Made by a program: the position numbers and the translations under genes
In this document: positions 18,114 through 28,087 of the stretch, one piece after another
Layout of the letters: each line of letters begins with the position of its first letter
Position numbering within the stretch: position 1 is the first letter of the stretch
Notes under the pieces: generated by a model
What the model saw: only the letters and a program-made list of their open reading frames with translations
Database searches by the model: none
What the model was told of the DNA's origin: nothing
NCBI RefSeq assembly: GCF_000814005.1
Contig: NZ_JWLK01000007.1
Location: forward strand, 1 to 64,000
Origin: Ruegeria sp. ANG-S4
GTDB taxonomy: Bacteria; Pseudomonadota; Alphaproteobacteria; Rhodobacterales; Rhodobacteraceae
Reading direction: 5' to 3'
Length of the DNA stretch: 64,000 bases

Positions 18114-18289
18114 CAATTTTCCTCCACCTCTGAGACCTGTTTGCTGTGGCTCATTCTGTTGGATGCAAGGCGGGGGATCAATTGTCAGGTATCAGGAACC
18201 GAAGGCAGACGGGCCAACAGCAAGGGTTCAAGGTGGTTGGATTGGATGCATCACAGGCAAATGCGGCGATGTTCCGGCGTTCGACCGGA

Positions 18290-19099
18290 TCAGAAGTCGA
18301 TCTCAACACCCGGCAGGTTCAACTCTTTCATCATATCGCGCAATTCCTGACGCGCAGCGATGTTCGAGATGTTCAGTTGCTTGACCCCGATATCCTTTAG
18401 ATCCAGCAAAGTCAGACCGCGTGGGAACAATTCGCGGAAGATCACCCGCTCGGAAAAGCCGGATGCGACGCGAAATCCGATGCGTTGCGACAGCATTTCA
18501 ATCGCGCGCTGCATCTTTTCCTTGTTGACCATGCGCTGCGTCCCGACCCGGTTGCGCACGACCACCCAATCAATCGGTTTCAGCCCAGCTTGTGCCCGCA
18601 ATTGACGCGCGTTCCACACCATCTCGGAATAGACCGACGGCCCAAGGATCTTCTCGCCCTTCGAATCGATCCGCGCCAACAGATCGAAATCGATAAAACT
18701 ATCATTCAGCGGGGTGATCAGCGTATCCGCCAGCGAATGCGCAACCTGGCTGAGCCGGGTGTGCGAGCCAGGGCAGTCGATCAGGATAAAGTCGCTGTCG
18801 CTTTCCAGTTCGGAGACCGCTGCAGACAGGCGGTGATCATAGATATTCTCGCCCGGACCCAATTTGCTGGCGTCAATCTCGGGCAGGTCGTGGTGGCGCG
18901 GACTGGGCAGGGTCACTTCCGACCCATTCAGGAAGTTGCCACGGTTTTCGAAGTATCGGCCCAGACTGCGTTGACGCAGGTCCAGATCAAGCGTGCTGAC
19001 TTTATGGCCCAAGCGCGCCAGCGCGGTGGCAACATGCATCGAAACGGTCGATTTGCCTGCGCCGCCTTTTTCGTTCCCCACTACGATGATATGTGCCAT
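18290..19099 (-). CDS. mipZ: division-plane positioning ATPase MipZ
   Basis: A 269-aa ParA/MinD-type ATPase with deviant Walker A GNEKGGAGKST at about 8-18 and the DSDFILIDCPGSHTRLSQVAHSLAD segment that marks MipZ. MipZ forms a gradient from the chromosome pole through ParB and inhibits FtsZ, placing the septum at mid-cell in alphaproteobacteria. The ATG at 19099 is chosen because family members start directly before the first beta strand (MAHIIVVGNEKGG); the open frame extends much further upstream. The ribosome site is weak. Confidence 0.92.
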   Translation of the reverse strand: MAHIIVVGNEKGGAGKSTVSMHVATALARLGHKVSTLDLDLRQRSLGRYFENRGNFLNGSEVTLPSPRHHDLPEIDASKLGPGENIYDHRLSAAVSELESDSDFILIDCPGSHTRLSQVAHSLADTLITPLNDSFIDFDLLARIDSKGEKILGPSVYSEMVWNARQLRAQAGLKPIDWVVVRNRVGTQRMVNKEKMQRAIEMLSQRIGFRVASGFSERVIFRELFPRGLTLLDLKDIGVKQLNISNIAARQELRDMMKELNLPGVEIDF

Positions 19100-19312
19100 G
19101 CCTGTATTCCCACGTCCCGCCGTGTTTGCCCACACGTTGTTGTCGCCTACTATATGTTGTGTCGCGCGGGAAGGGAAGAACTCTGAACCCGGCTTTGCGC
19201 CAATATCCGTCATGTGACCGGCAATCCCGTATTGCGGGCCCGTTAGCGGCGGCGCAGTTGCCAAAGCTATTCCAAGCCCCCAGTGTGGCCACAGTTGTGC
19301 GGAGGGTTCGGT

Positions 19313-20200
19313 TTGGATCACCTGTTTCTCAATGTTCTGAACGTGGTACTGCCGGTTCTGATCTGCGCAGGCGTCGGATACTGCCTTGCGTTGATCAAGG
19401 CACCCTTCGACAACAAGGTGATTGGGGGCATCGTTTCAAAGGTCGGGTACCCCACGCTCATTATTTCACATTTGTCCACTACAAACCTGGCAGTGGGAAC
19501 ATTTCTGGACATGATGGCCGCTGCAGCGATGGCCGTCGCGGGATTCGGAATTTTGGGATTCGCGGCGCTGAAGGTGATGCGCCTGCCGGTGCGCGCGTTC
19601 CTGACGCCGCTTATGCATGGCAACGTGGGCAATATCGGCCTGCCGATTACATTGCTTGCGCTGGGCGACGCCGGGATGGCTTATACGATGGCCTTTGTCG
19701 TGGTTGTCCTCGTCAGCATCTTTACGCTGGGCATGTGGATACCCGCTGGCGAGTTCTCGGTCAGAAAGCTGGCAACATCGCCAATCATTTACGCGGTCGT
19801 TCTGTCGCTGATCCTGATGGCAACCGGGCAGAGCTTGCCGCAACCGATTGCCAAGTCATTCAACATCCTTGGTGGCCTCTCGATACCGCTGATGCTGCTG
19901 ACTTTGGGTCATACCCTTGCCACCCTGCGCATCAGCAGCCTCGGTCGGGCCGTACTGCTAACGGTGTTGCATCTGCTGATGGCGGTCGCCATCGCCAGTG
20001 CGTTGGTGTGGTTGTTCGGGTTTACAGGCTCGGAACGCGGAGCGTTGATCCTGTGCTGTCTGATGCCATCGTCCGTCGCCACATATTTGTTCATTGATCA
20101 GCATGTGCCCGAGTACGGACCAGACGTTGCCGGGTTCATACTGGTATCCACATTGGCGACGATTGCAGTTCTTCCTGTGGCACTGACCTTCTGGATATGA
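19313..20200 (+). CDS. AEC-family (auxin efflux carrier) transporter
   Basis: A 295-aa inner-membrane transporter with about ten hydrophobic helices and the AEC/BASS fold, including HGNVGNIGLPI near the middle. The TTG at 19313 is chosen because GGAGGG lies six bases before it; a GTG at 19283 is the alternative. The substrate is unknown, and the family moves small organic anions. It is divergent from mipZ. Confidence 0.85.
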   Translation: MDHLFLNVLNVVLPVLICAGVGYCLALIKAPFDNKVIGGIVSKVGYPTLIISHLSTTNLAVGTFLDMMAAAAMAVAGFGILGFAALKVMRLPVRAFLTPLMHGNVGNIGLPITLLALGDAGMAYTMAFVVVVLVSIFTLGMWIPAGEFSVRKLATSPIIYAVVLSLILMATGQSLPQPIAKSFNILGGLSIPLMLLTLGHTLATLRISSLGRAVLLTVLHLLMAVAIASALVWLFGFTGSERGALILCCLMPSSVATYLFIDQHVPEYGPDVAGFILVSTLATIAVLPVALTFWI

Positions 20201-20261
20201 AGGAACACTCGCGTTGTTTTAACCGAGCAAGAACGGTTGGCAGCGACAGAATCTGGTTTAG

Positions 20262-20280
20262 TGTCTATAGTTTACAGACA
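20262..20280. promoter_or_regulatory. candidate TetR-type operator upstream of the MFS exporter
   Basis: An imperfect 19-bp palindrome TGTCT-N9-AGACA, with further matching bases inside the spacer, lies about 78 bp before the MFS start. The size and symmetry suit TetR-family repressors, which commonly control DHA2 exporters, but no TetR gene is adjacent. Confidence 0.45.
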
Positions 20281-20357
20281 AAACAGATTTTGCGTCGGAA
20301 AGAGATGCCCGACTCCGTTCGGCGAAAGTCGCGTGAAAACGTCCTAAGGATAAGGTG

Positions 20358-21947
20358 ATGTCAACAACAAGCGCCGCGAGTGCATCCGACATGAAAGGGG
20401 CCAGAGTGGTGCTGGCCATGACCGCAATCTGCATGATGGTGGTTGGGTTTAACACGACGGCCGTGGCCACGATCTTGCCAAACCTCAAGGCCGAGTTCGA
20501 TCTGACACCATCGGGACTGCAGTGGGTGATGGCAATCTATACGGTTGTCAGCGCGGCACTGGTCACGATCGTCAGCCGTCTTGGCGATCTCACCGGCAAG
20601 ATGGGCGTATTCTTCGCAGGCATGATCGTATTCGCCATCGGCTCGGCCTCGGTTCTGGTTTCGCAGGACACGACCATGCTTTTGGTCGGTCGGGGCGCGC
20701 AGGGTGCGGGGGCTGCGGCACTGTTTGGGACCTCTCTGTCTTTGCTGACAGCTGCTACGCCGGAGGAAAAGCGAGCCAGCGTTACCGGGGCTTGGGGCGC
20801 CATCGTCGGGCTTGCGATCGGTGTCGGTCCCATCGTCGGCGGCTCGTTCGCGCATTACCTGAGCTGGCGCGGAGTATTCGCAACCGACCTTGCTTTGCTT
20901 GTTGCCGCGTTCGCAATCGGATTGCGCGTGCACAAGCACGGCTATGTGCCGGATACCCGTCAGAGTGGTGCCGAATTTGACCTTCCCGGCGCAATTGCCT
21001 TGGTTCTTCTTCTCGGGCCATTGTCATTTGCACTCAGCAACGGCGAAAGCCACGGGTGGAGCAGCGCGTTGACGCTTGTACCACTGGGTATCTCGGCGGT
21101 TGCAGCCGTTGCATTGGTGATCACCTCGCGTCGCAGCGATGATCCCTTGATCGAACTGCGCTATTTCCGCCACCCGCGGTATTTCATGGCCGCGGCAGGA
21201 ATGTTCTTTACGGGCTTTACGCTGTTTTGCTTCTTTGTCTATTTCAACACATTCGTTCAGTCGCCAGATGCATTCGGTTACTCCTCCGTTGTCGCCGGTG
21301 CCGCGATCATGCCGTTGAGTGTCAGCATGTTTGTGGTCTCTGTCACGGCGCCACGGTTTCTTGCGCCCTACAGCTTCAGGTGGCCGGTGTTGTTCGGCAT
21401 GGGCCTGATGGGCGTTGGCTTGCTGCTGCTGACGACCACCACTAGCACTACCAGCTATGCCGAGATTTGGTGGAAACTGATCATTGTAGGCATCGGTCTG
21501 GGCATCGGATTCTCGCTGCTGCCCCGGCTGGGGCTGCGGCTTTTGCCGGAAGAGCACATGGGGCAAGGGTCAGGCGTTATCAACGCGTTCTTGTATTTTG
21601 GGGCAACCATTGGTGCCGTAGTCGGCGGTGTGGCTGAGGCAAGAACAATGCGGTCCGGTCTGTCCGAGGTGATCGCCGCCCTGCCTGCCGGGTCGACGCA
21701 ACGCGAGGATCTGGCCCACGCGCTCACGCATGGGACGCCCAGTCAGATCCAGCAAATGATCGCGGGACTGGATCCGCAATCCGGTGCCGCGCTGGCTCAG
21801 GCTCTGCGCGATTTGCAGGACAACGCCTTTGACAGCGCAATGCTGGTTGCAGCGCTGGCAGCTTTGGCGGCGATGGTGCTGTCGATTTTCCTGCTTCGCG
21901 GGCCAGTTCCGCCACTGCACGAGGCGGCAAAATTCACGCGGAACTGA
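20358..21947 (+). CDS. MFS multidrug exporter, DHA2 (14-TM) family
   Basis: A 529-aa transporter with about fourteen membrane helices. The motif-A region RLGDLTGKMGVFFAG follows helix 2, and GAWGAIVGLAIGVGPIVGG corresponds to motif C, typical of drug:H+ antiporters such as EmrB/QacA. AAGGA seven bases before the ATG at 20358 supports that start. A palindrome upstream suggests repressor control. No membrane-fusion partner gene is adjacent, so it probably acts alone at the inner membrane. Confidence 0.88.
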   Translation: MSTTSAASASDMKGARVVLAMTAICMMVVGFNTTAVATILPNLKAEFDLTPSGLQWVMAIYTVVSAALVTIVSRLGDLTGKMGVFFAGMIVFAIGSASVLVSQDTTMLLVGRGAQGAGAAALFGTSLSLLTAATPEEKRASVTGAWGAIVGLAIGVGPIVGGSFAHYLSWRGVFATDLALLVAAFAIGLRVHKHGYVPDTRQSGAEFDLPGAIALVLLLGPLSFALSNGESHGWSSALTLVPLGISAVAAVALVITSRRSDDPLIELRYFRHPRYFMAAAGMFFTGFTLFCFFVYFNTFVQSPDAFGYSSVVAGAAIMPLSVSMFVVSVTAPRFLAPYSFRWPVLFGMGLMGVGLLLLTTTTSTTSYAEIWWKLIIVGIGLGIGFSLLPRLGLRLLPEEHMGQGSGVINAFLYFGATIGAVVGGVAEARTMRSGLSEVIAALPAGSTQREDLAHALTHGTPSQIQQMIAGLDPQSGAALAQALRDLQDNAFDSAMLVAALAALAAMVLSIFLLRGPVPPLHEAAKFTRN

Positions 21948-21998
21948 GGCCATCAGAGAGGCTGAAAACCCTTCCTGGCACGGGAGCGGAGGTGTGAT

Positions 21999-24014
21999 GT
22001 GAGGTTTATAAGAGCCGTTATTCTGACCTTGCCGATCTGTTTTGGCCTTTCCATCAGCAACGGGATTTTTGCAGCTGCGCCTGCTCTGGCATCAGAAGAT
22101 TGGCCTTTGGGGAAAATCACGCTGAACACGGTCGTTCCCGACCTGAGCGGCTTGAACCATGTACCGGCTGGCGTTTTGGGCAGTGTCGAAGTGCGCGGCA
22201 GTGAACTTGTCTTTCAGGACGGCTCGCCTGCACGGTTCTGGGGCGCAAACCTTCAGGCATATGCGATCTATTTTACCGAGCGTGACAATATCCAGGCCCA
22301 CGCCAAACGGTTGGCCCAACTGGGTTTCAATCTGGTGCGCATTCATCACCACGATTCAGACTGGGTTCAACCAAACGTCTTCGGAGATCAGTCGAATAGC
22401 ACAACGCAACTCAATCCCGACTGGATGTCCAAATTGGATCAATGGGTCGCTGCCCTGAAGGCGGAAGGTATTTATATTTGGCTGGATCTGCACGTTGGCC
22501 GAAGGTTCACCGCCGCCGACGGTGTCGACCACTTCAATGAGATCGCGGACGGGGCGGCGTCAATCGACGGGCGCGGATACAACTACGTGTCGGACAGCAT
22601 CGAGCGTCTTATGCGAGAGTTCCAGAGTGCTTATCTGGCACATGAAAACCCGCTGACCGGGCTGAGCTACGCCCAGGATCCGGCGGTCATAGCGGTCCAG
22701 TTGACCAACGAAAACGACCTGACGCATCACTTCGGCAACAGGCTGTTGCCGGACAAGGATGTACCTGCGCATTCCGCGCAATACATGGACTTGGCCGCCG
22801 AATTTGCGAACGAGCACGGGATTGACCCGGATGTCGTCTGGCGCTCGTGGGAACACGGTTTGCCCAAGGTTTTCCTGACCGAGCTCGAAAAACGTTTCAA
22901 CGAGCGTATGCGCGAGGCGGTGCTGGCAACAGGGTTTTCGGGATTGATTTCGACGACCAGCCTGTGGGGTGGAATGTCTGTTGCAGGCCTGCCATCGCAA
23001 ACGCTGGGTTCCATTGCCGATGCGCATAGCTATGGCTGGGAGGATGAGGTCCGGTTCGATCCGCGAGAGCGGCCCGGCTTTCTGGACTGGATAGCCATTG
23101 CCCAGATTGCCGACATGCCATTCAGCGAGACCGAATGGAATCTGGATGTTTTTCTTGCCGAAGATCGGTTTCTGGCACCGCTTCGTATCGCGGCAACCGC
23201 TGCGCATCAGGGCTGGGATGCTTTGATGGTCTACGGGTATTCGCAACAACCACTGAATGATCCGGTGGTGCCTGAAAACTGGAGCATCGCAGGCGACCCT
23301 GCAATGATCTGGATGATGCCTGCCGCAGCCCTGTTGTACCGTCGGGGACATGTTCGACCCGCTGCAAGGACCTTTGCCCTGTGCCCGGATTCAGACGTCT
23401 TTTTCGGGCAGGTAGTTTCGCCAGAAACTTCGGTCGGGATTCGCACGATCGTCGAACAAAGCCGATTGGTCACCTGCATGCCCGAGACGCCGGAACTGCC
23501 GTGGCTCATACCCACGGACCCGGCGGCGTTAATGGCTGAATCGCTGGATCTGAACCGCTCTTATCTTACCCAGAACGCAGAAGTCGTTACTTCGGATACA
23601 GCGGAGTTCTTTCGAGATTTCGGCCGAGGGCTGTTTGTGGTGAACACGGCAACCAGCCAGATCGCTGCGGGGAATCTTCAAGACGGTCCGGTCGCGACGA
23701 CCGATGTAACCTTCGACGTCGCAACGCCGATGGCTGCGGTGGCTGTCCAAAGCCTTGATGACAAGCCGCTGGCGCGTTCTGGCCGTGTGCTGATCTCGAT
23801 CTCTGCGCGGGCAACGCCTTTGGGTCCGTCGGAAACGGACTACCGGATCGAGCCGGTGTCCGGCCAAATTCGTGTTCGCGCACAGCCTGACCTGAGGCTC
23901 ACACCGGTCGACCCGAGCTTTGGCGCTCTTGCAGACGCGCACCACGTGCAGGATGGATACCATCTCATCGACCTGGACAAGCTCAAGGGCAATCGATGGT
24001 TGATCCTGGAATAG
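21999..24014 (+). CDS. secreted GH5-like (cellulase-fold) glycoside hydrolase
   Basis: A 671-aa exported protein. A signal peptide covers about residues 1-32. A TIM-barrel region at about 75-450 has the (RIHHHDSDW) strand, the acid/base pair N237-E238 in QLTNEND and a candidate nucleophile in FSETEWN (E377 or E379). The C-terminal ~200 residues look beta-rich and have no name I can give. The GTG start has GGAGG six bases upstream. It follows the MFS gene by 51 bp. The substrate polysaccharide is unknown. Confidence 0.75.
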   Translation: MRFIRAVILTLPICFGLSISNGIFAAAPALASEDWPLGKITLNTVVPDLSGLNHVPAGVLGSVEVRGSELVFQDGSPARFWGANLQAYAIYFTERDNIQAHAKRLAQLGFNLVRIHHHDSDWVQPNVFGDQSNSTTQLNPDWMSKLDQWVAALKAEGIYIWLDLHVGRRFTAADGVDHFNEIADGAASIDGRGYNYVSDSIERLMREFQSAYLAHENPLTGLSYAQDPAVIAVQLTNENDLTHHFGNRLLPDKDVPAHSAQYMDLAAEFANEHGIDPDVVWRSWEHGLPKVFLTELEKRFNERMREAVLATGFSGLISTTSLWGGMSVAGLPSQTLGSIADAHSYGWEDEVRFDPRERPGFLDWIAIAQIADMPFSETEWNLDVFLAEDRFLAPLRIAATAAHQGWDALMVYGYSQQPLNDPVVPENWSIAGDPAMIWMMPAAALLYRRGHVRPAARTFALCPDSDVFFGQVVSPETSVGIRTIVEQSRLVTCMPETPELPWLIPTDPAALMAESLDLNRSYLTQNAEVVTSDTAEFFRDFGRGLFVVNTATSQIAAGNLQDGPVATTDVTFDVATPMAAVAVQSLDDKPLARSGRVLISISARATPLGPSETDYRIEPVSGQIRVRAQPDLRLTPVDPSFGALADAHHVQDGYHLIDLDKLKGNRWLILE

Positions 24015-24058
24015 CAGCCGCGACAGCATGTATTCCTGAGGCTTTGGTCCAAAAGCAA

Positions 24059-24083
24059 AAAGCCGCCCTAAACGAGCGGCTTT
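24059..24083 (-). terminator. intrinsic terminator after rpmE
   Basis: An 8-bp stem (AAAGCCGC / GCGGCTTT) with a nine-base loop. Read on the minus strand it is followed by TTTTTGCTTTT, so it ends the rplS-rpmE transcript. It may also serve the convergent GH gene. Confidence 0.8.
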
Positions 24084-24104
24084 CGCAATTCACAGGGACG
24101 GTGC

Positions 24105-24326
24105 TTAGAAGCCCAGACCTTCGTATTTTTTCTTGAACTTCGACACACGGCCACCGGCGTCCATCAGACGGGTGCCGCCACCGGTCCACGCAGGGTGCGA
24201 GGAGGGGTCGATTTCCAATGCCAGCTGGTCGCCCTCGGCGCCCCAGGTGGATTTCATCTGAACCACGGTGCCATCGGTCATTTTGACGTTGATGACGTGA
24301 TAATCGGGATGGATGTCTTTTTTCAT
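24105..24326 (-). CDS. rpmE: 50S ribosomal protein L31
   Basis: A 73-aa L31 starting [14 protein letters not shown] and carrying [13 protein letters not shown] [10 protein letters not shown]. It has no cysteines, so it is the zinc-independent form. It lies 11 bases after rplS in the same direction and is followed by a terminator, so the two ribosomal genes share a transcript. Confidence 0.96.
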   Translation of the reverse strand: MKKDIHPDYHVINVKMTDGTVVQMKSTWGAEGDQLALEIDPSSHPAWTGGGTRLMDAGGRVSKFKKKYEGLGF

Positions 24327-24337
24327 CTTTCCGCTCC

Positions 24338-24721
24338 TTACGCCTCGGCGCCAGCCTTGGGCTTGTAGTTGGTGACTTCTGCGATACGTGCGGATTTACC
24401 GCGGCGGGTGCGCAGATAGTACAGTTTGGCGCGACGGACGCGGCCACGGCGGACAACGGTGATGCTGTCGATGTTGGTCGAATACAGCGGGAACACACGC
24501 TCCACGCCTTCACCAAACGAAATCTTGCGAACGGTGAACGAACCGGCGATGCCGTCGCCGTTCTTGCGCGCGATGCAGACGCCTTCGTAGTTCTGCACAC
24601 GGGTGCGCGACCCTTCGGTCACCTTGTAGCCGACACGCACGGTGTCACCGGCTTTGAAATCGGGGATGTCTTTCCCCAGGGCGGCAATCTGTTCCGCCTC
24701 AAGCTGTGCGATCAGGTCCAT
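24338..24721 (-). CDS. rplS: 50S ribosomal protein L19
   Basis: A 127-aa L19 with [18 protein letters not shown] and [17 protein letters not shown], as expected for the family, and a short C-terminal tail. L19 sits at the 30S/50S interface. In most bacteria it follows trmD directly; here about 1.7 kb carrying a GH25 gene and a lipoprotein gene separates them. It therefore needs its own promoter, probably in 24722-25100. TAGGAGT precedes the ATG. Confidence 0.97.
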   Translation of the reverse strand: MDLIAQLEAEQIAALGKDIPDFKAGDTVRVGYKVTEGSRTRVQNYEGVCIARKNGDGIAGSFTVRKISFGEGVERVFPLYSTNIDSITVVRRGRVRRAKLYYLRTRRGKSARIAEVTNYKPKAGAEA

Positions 24722-25100
24722 CGCAGTTACTCCTATCTGCTCGTGGTTGGTCCACGAAGTTTGGGCACGGCCTGAGAGCTCTTGGTCTTCACCGGGTCCT
24801 GCGTACAGCCCGCCAGAGGTCAGATCGAATGTTCCTTATGTCAGGTCTGCCCTGTCGCGCCGTGGCTGAAGAAAGCCGGGCGTCACGTCAGAATGCAAAC
24901 CAAACCACCGGAGTCGCGCAAAGCGGCCCCGGATTGCGGTCGTTTAAGGGCTTTGTGGGTGAGGATCAAGTCTTTATCGCCAGATTCTACGGGCAGGACG
25001 GTGGGTTTTTGCCGTTTTGAAAATCCCACTTTGCCTTGCGCCGTCGTTCGGGCATTCTGAGGTCAATTAAAAGAGCAGATTTCAGTTACAGGAACATATA
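24722..25100. other. 379-bp noncoding gap between divergent rplS and a GH25 gene
   Basis: No convincing gene is seen. The gap must carry the rplS promoter on the minus strand and the GH25 promoter on the plus strand. A 6-bp hairpin TCGTGG/CCACGA (24741-24757) lies in the predicted rplS leader, just before its ribosome site. Open frames on the plus strand here have no recognisable protein features and run through the start of rplS. Confidence 0.5.
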
Positions 25101-25904
25101 ATGCGGAAAGCGGTATTTCTGGCCCTAATGGTTATTGCGCTGGTGTCCTGCGGACGTCGCGGGCCACAACCTCAAACGGTCGAGCCGATGGCTTTTGCCG
25201 ATGCGACAGCGCCATCCGTCATCTATCCCGACTTCGGAGACGCCGATCCCCACCCGTGGGAAGGGCGGCACCCCGGGCACTATCCGGTGCATGGGCTGGA
25301 TGTGTCGCGCTGGCAAGGGCCGATTGACTGGCGCACGGCCAAGGCGTCCGGTGTCAGCTTCGCGTTTATCAAGGCAACCGAGGGCGGCGACTTTTCCGAT
25401 CCGTTGTTTCAGACCCACCGCCGTGGCGCGCAGGACGCTGGCGTGCCGTGGGGCGCGTATCACTATTACTATTTCTGCCGCCCCGCAGCAGAACAGGCGC
25501 GCTGGTTTATCGAGAATGTTCCGAAAGGGGCTGACCTGCCCCATGTTCTGGACATGGAGTGGACGCCCCATTCCAAAACCTGCACTCTGCGTCCCGACGG
25601 GCGAACGATCCGCGCCGAAGCGCAACGTTTCCTGAGCATCCTTGAGGGACACTATGGCCGCCGCCCCATCGTCTACACGACCGTAGATTTTTTTGAAGAC
25701 ACCGAAATCGGACGGCTTCCAAAGACAGAGTTCTGGCTAAGGTCCGTTGCGGGCCATCCACGCGATGTGTACCCGAAAACGATCTGGCGGTTTTGGCAGT
25801 ACACCGGCACCGGTTTGGTGCCGGGCGTGCAAGGCAAAGTGGACATCAACACTTTCAACGGCTCGCCCGAGATCTGGGCGCGGTGGAAGGCAGGGGCGTC
25901 TTAG
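25101..25904 (+). CDS. GH25 lysozyme-like lipoprotein
   Basis: A 267-aa predicted lipoprotein with lipobox LVSC at 14-17. The GH25 domain spans about 62-262: D67 in GLDVSRWQG, E94 in KATEGGDF, and D151/E153 in VLDMEW form the catalytic cluster. It would cleave peptidoglycan N-acetylmuramyl bonds from the inner face of the outer membrane, as an autolysin or remodelling enzyme. Its last four bases overlap the convergent lipoprotein gene. It is inserted between the usually adjacent trmD and rplS. Confidence 0.88.
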   Translation: MRKAVFLALMVIALVSCGRRGPQPQTVEPMAFADATAPSVIYPDFGDADPHPWEGRHPGHYPVHGLDVSRWQGPIDWRTAKASGVSFAFIKATEGGDFSDPLFQTHRRGAQDAGVPWGAYHYYYFCRPAAEQARWFIENVPKGADLPHVLDMEWTPHSKTCTLRPDGRTIRAEAQRFLSILEGHYGRRPIVYTTVDFFEDTEIGRLPKTEFWLRSVAGHPRDVYPKTIWRFWQYTGTGLVPGVQGKVDINTFNGSPEIWARWKAGAS

Positions 25905-26326
25905 GTTCTTGGTGCGCGGTAGGTTTCGACCGTGCCACCGCCAACAAGGTGATCAAGGCGCCTGACGCGCTCTTCGCCGTGAGAGTCGTTCAGCCAGATC
26001 TGTTCGCCATCTGACAGATTGCGGCGTTCAAATCCAAGTCTGGTCATGCAGCGATCAACCTGATCAATTTCGCCCTGCGCCCGAAGCTCGTCCTGAATTG
26101 GAACCGTGACCAACGTACCGATGAGGGGGCTGAACAAAAGGATATTGGTCGCATAACCGCCAATCACGGCGCTGTTGCCGCCAATATCCGCTTCGGTGAT
26201 GCACGAGTTTACGGCAACCTTGGCCGAGTGCAGATTGTGACCTGCTTGGGTCGGTACCGACATTTCCAGAGGTTTAGCGGCGCAGGCCGAAAGGGCCAGC
26301 ATGGCGAGGGGTGCGAGTTTTTTCAT
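25901..26326 (-). CDS. small predicted lipoprotein, unknown function
   Basis: A 141-aa protein with lipobox LSAC near residue 15 (MKKLAPLAMLALSACAA). A central hydrophobic stretch (NILLFSPLIGTLVTVPIQDELRAQ) and a basic C terminus follow. The ATG at 26326 is chosen because the signal peptide begins there; the frame extends upstream without one. It is convergent with the GH25 lipoprotein, with a four-base overlap. I do not recognise a named family. Confidence 0.7.
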   Translation of the reverse strand: MKKLAPLAMLALSACAAKPLEMSVPTQAGHNLHSAKVAVNSCITEADIGGNSAVIGGYATNILLFSPLIGTLVTVPIQDELRAQGEIDQVDRCMTRLGFERRNLSDGEQIWLNDSHGEERVRRLDHLVGGGTVETYRAPRT

Positions 26327-26462
26327 TTTGCAGCCTGTTATTCTTCGATCTGAAATTGCTTTTTCGGCAACATCCATCAGATGAGTAATTTGATGCTGAA
26401 ACAGCCACAAGCGGTGTGGCGCGAAAGGCAGCGCATGCGACCTGCGCGCCACACTGCGCGGT

Positions 26463-27272
26463 CTAGTCGGAGGCTTTTTTGCTAGCGTCTACATACTGTT
26501 CCCACAAGTCAGGCCGGCGTTCGCGCGTGATTTTCTCGGACATTTTATGCCGCCATTGTGCGATGCGCCCATGATGACCTGACATCAGGACTTCGGGAAT
26601 TGTTCGCCCGTTCCAATCTGCGGGTCGCGTGTATTGCGGATGTTCCAGCAGGCCCGTGGAAAAGCTCTCTTCTTCGGCTGACGCCTGATTGCCCAGAACG
26701 CCCGGAAGCAACCGCACCGTCGCATCGATCAGCGCTTGGGCTGCAATCTCGCCGCCGGTCATGACGAAATCCCCAAGGCTGACCTCTTGGACCCCGTAGT
26801 GTTCAAGAACCCGCTCGTCCACGCCTTCAAACCGGCCGCAGAGCAGGGTCATGCCATCACACCGCGCCAGATTCTGCATCATCCGCTGATCCATGCGGCG
26901 ACCGCGTGGGCTCAGGTAGATCAGCGGCCAGTTTCCTCGCATGTCCGCCATCGTGTGTTCAATGGCGTCGCCCAGAACGTCCGCCCGCAATACCATGCCC
27001 GCCCCGCCCCCTGCCGGCGTGTCGTCGACATTGCGATGCTTGCCGATACCGAATTGCCGCAGATCAACGGTTTCCAGTTGCCATAGCCCGTCTTGCAGGG
27101 CTTTGCCTGTCAGGCTTTCGCCCAGCACACCCGGAAAGGCCGACGGAAACAGCGTGATGACTTTGGTCTTCCAGACACCGTGCAGATCAGGTGTCGGGGT
27201 CATGAGTTCTCGCGGTTTCAGCGTCGGACGAATGGCCTTTCGACCGTGTGATTTTCCGGGTTGGTCCGTCAT
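26463..27272 (-). CDS. trmD: tRNA (guanine-37-N1)-methyltransferase
   Basis: A 269-aa SPOUT methyltransferase with the trefoil-knot motifs LIYLSPRGRRMDQ, LLCGRFEGVDERV and EVSLGDFVMTGGE. It methylates G37 of tRNAs reading CNN codons and prevents frameshifting. A short N-terminal extension precedes the usual start; the ATG at 27272 overlaps the sulfotransferase stop by four bases (an in-frame ATG also occurs at residue 24). It belongs to the rpsP-rimM-trmD block. Confidence 0.96.
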   Translation of the reverse strand: MTDQPGKSHGRKAIRPTLKPRELMTPTPDLHGVWKTKVITLFPSAFPGVLGESLTGKALQDGLWQLETVDLRQFGIGKHRNVDDTPAGGGAGMVLRADVLGDAIEHTMADMRGNWPLIYLSPRGRRMDQRMMQNLARCDGMTLLCGRFEGVDERVLEHYGVQEVSLGDFVMTGGEIAAQALIDATVRLLPGVLGNQASAEEESFSTGLLEHPQYTRPADWNGRTIPEVLMSGHHGRIAQWRHKMSEKITRERRPDLWEQYVDASKKASD

Positions 27273-28087
27273 GTGATGCCGATCCCGTCCTTCTGATCGT
27301 TTTGGGCAAGACCCTGCTTTTGCCGGATCAGATCAGGCTCGTCCAGATCAGACCGGTTCAACTTCAGCATTTCGTCCAATACATCTTCGGGCAAAGCCGG
27401 ATTTTTGCGCGCAGGCTCGACCAGTTCGCCGGCCTGATCTTCGGGCAGGTTCAGAAAAGCCGCAAATGGCGCACCGGGACCAAGCCGGTGTCGCTGCAAA
27501 TCGTGCAGCCATTCAGATTGAATTTTGACGTTTGGAAGCCGGTCGCGGATCGCCGAGACGGCGTCTTCGGGCGAGGGGACAGCCGCCATCCGGGTTTGAA
27601 ACGCATCGAAATCCAGCAGCAGCCGGGTGCGCTGAAGATCATGGGCCCAAAGGCTGCGCAACCATTCCGTGCGTTGCCTGAGGGAATAATACAGCGTGAT
27701 ATCCACTTCTTCACCGGCGAACCGGTCGCGTACAAGTCCGATGAGGCAGGACGCCAGTTCTGGTGCGGCCTCATAGCCGATGGCGACATTGCGACTGGGT
27801 CTCAGACCCGAAAAATTCTCTTCGCTCAGGATAAGCCCCCGTTTCTCGCCGAAATCGAGAGTGGCCAACAGATCTCGCGTTCTATTGGTGAAATCGGTCA
27901 GGGCGTTCTGTGTTCCGTAGGCAGAGTATCGCGTAGCCGCGTCCGACAAGCCCAGCTTACGGGTACGAAACGGTGGAACCAGCGCGTGATGTGGCCAGAT
28001 CATCCGACGGTTTTCGAACAGAAAGGATTGTGCGGCTGTCGTTCCGGTCTTGTGCAGACCCAGATGCAGCAACACTTTTCGCATCAC
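27269..28087 (-). CDS. sulfotransferase-like P-loop protein
   Basis: A 272-aa protein whose N terminus [22 protein letters not shown] carries the 5'-phosphosulfate-binding loop HKTGTT, typical of the sulfotransferase family. The second conserved sulfotransferase motif is less clear. It is wedged between rimM and trmD with four-base overlaps on both sides (GTG start, or ATG at 28084), so it is translated with the ribosome-maturation genes. Target and cellular role are unknown; surface polysaccharide sulfation is one possibility. Confidence 0.8.
   Translation of the reverse strand: MMRKVLLHLGLHKTGTTAAQSFLFENRRMIWPHHALVPPFRTRKLGLSDAATRYSAYGTQNALTDFTNRTRDLLATLDFGEKRGLILSEENFSGLRPSRNVAIGYEAAPELASCLIGLVRDRFAGEEVDITLYYSLRQRTEWLRSLWAHDLQRTRLLLDFDAFQTRMAAVPSPEDAVSAIRDRLPNVKIQSEWLHDLQRHRLGPGAPFAAFLNLPEDQAGELVEPARKNPALPEDVLDEMLKLNRSDLDEPDLIRQKQGLAQNDQKDGIGIT

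Noticed and set aside
24706..25020. Plus-strand open frame of about 104 codons in the gap before the GH25 gene
   Set aside because: It begins within the start of rplS on the other strand, has no ribosome site and no recognisable protein features.
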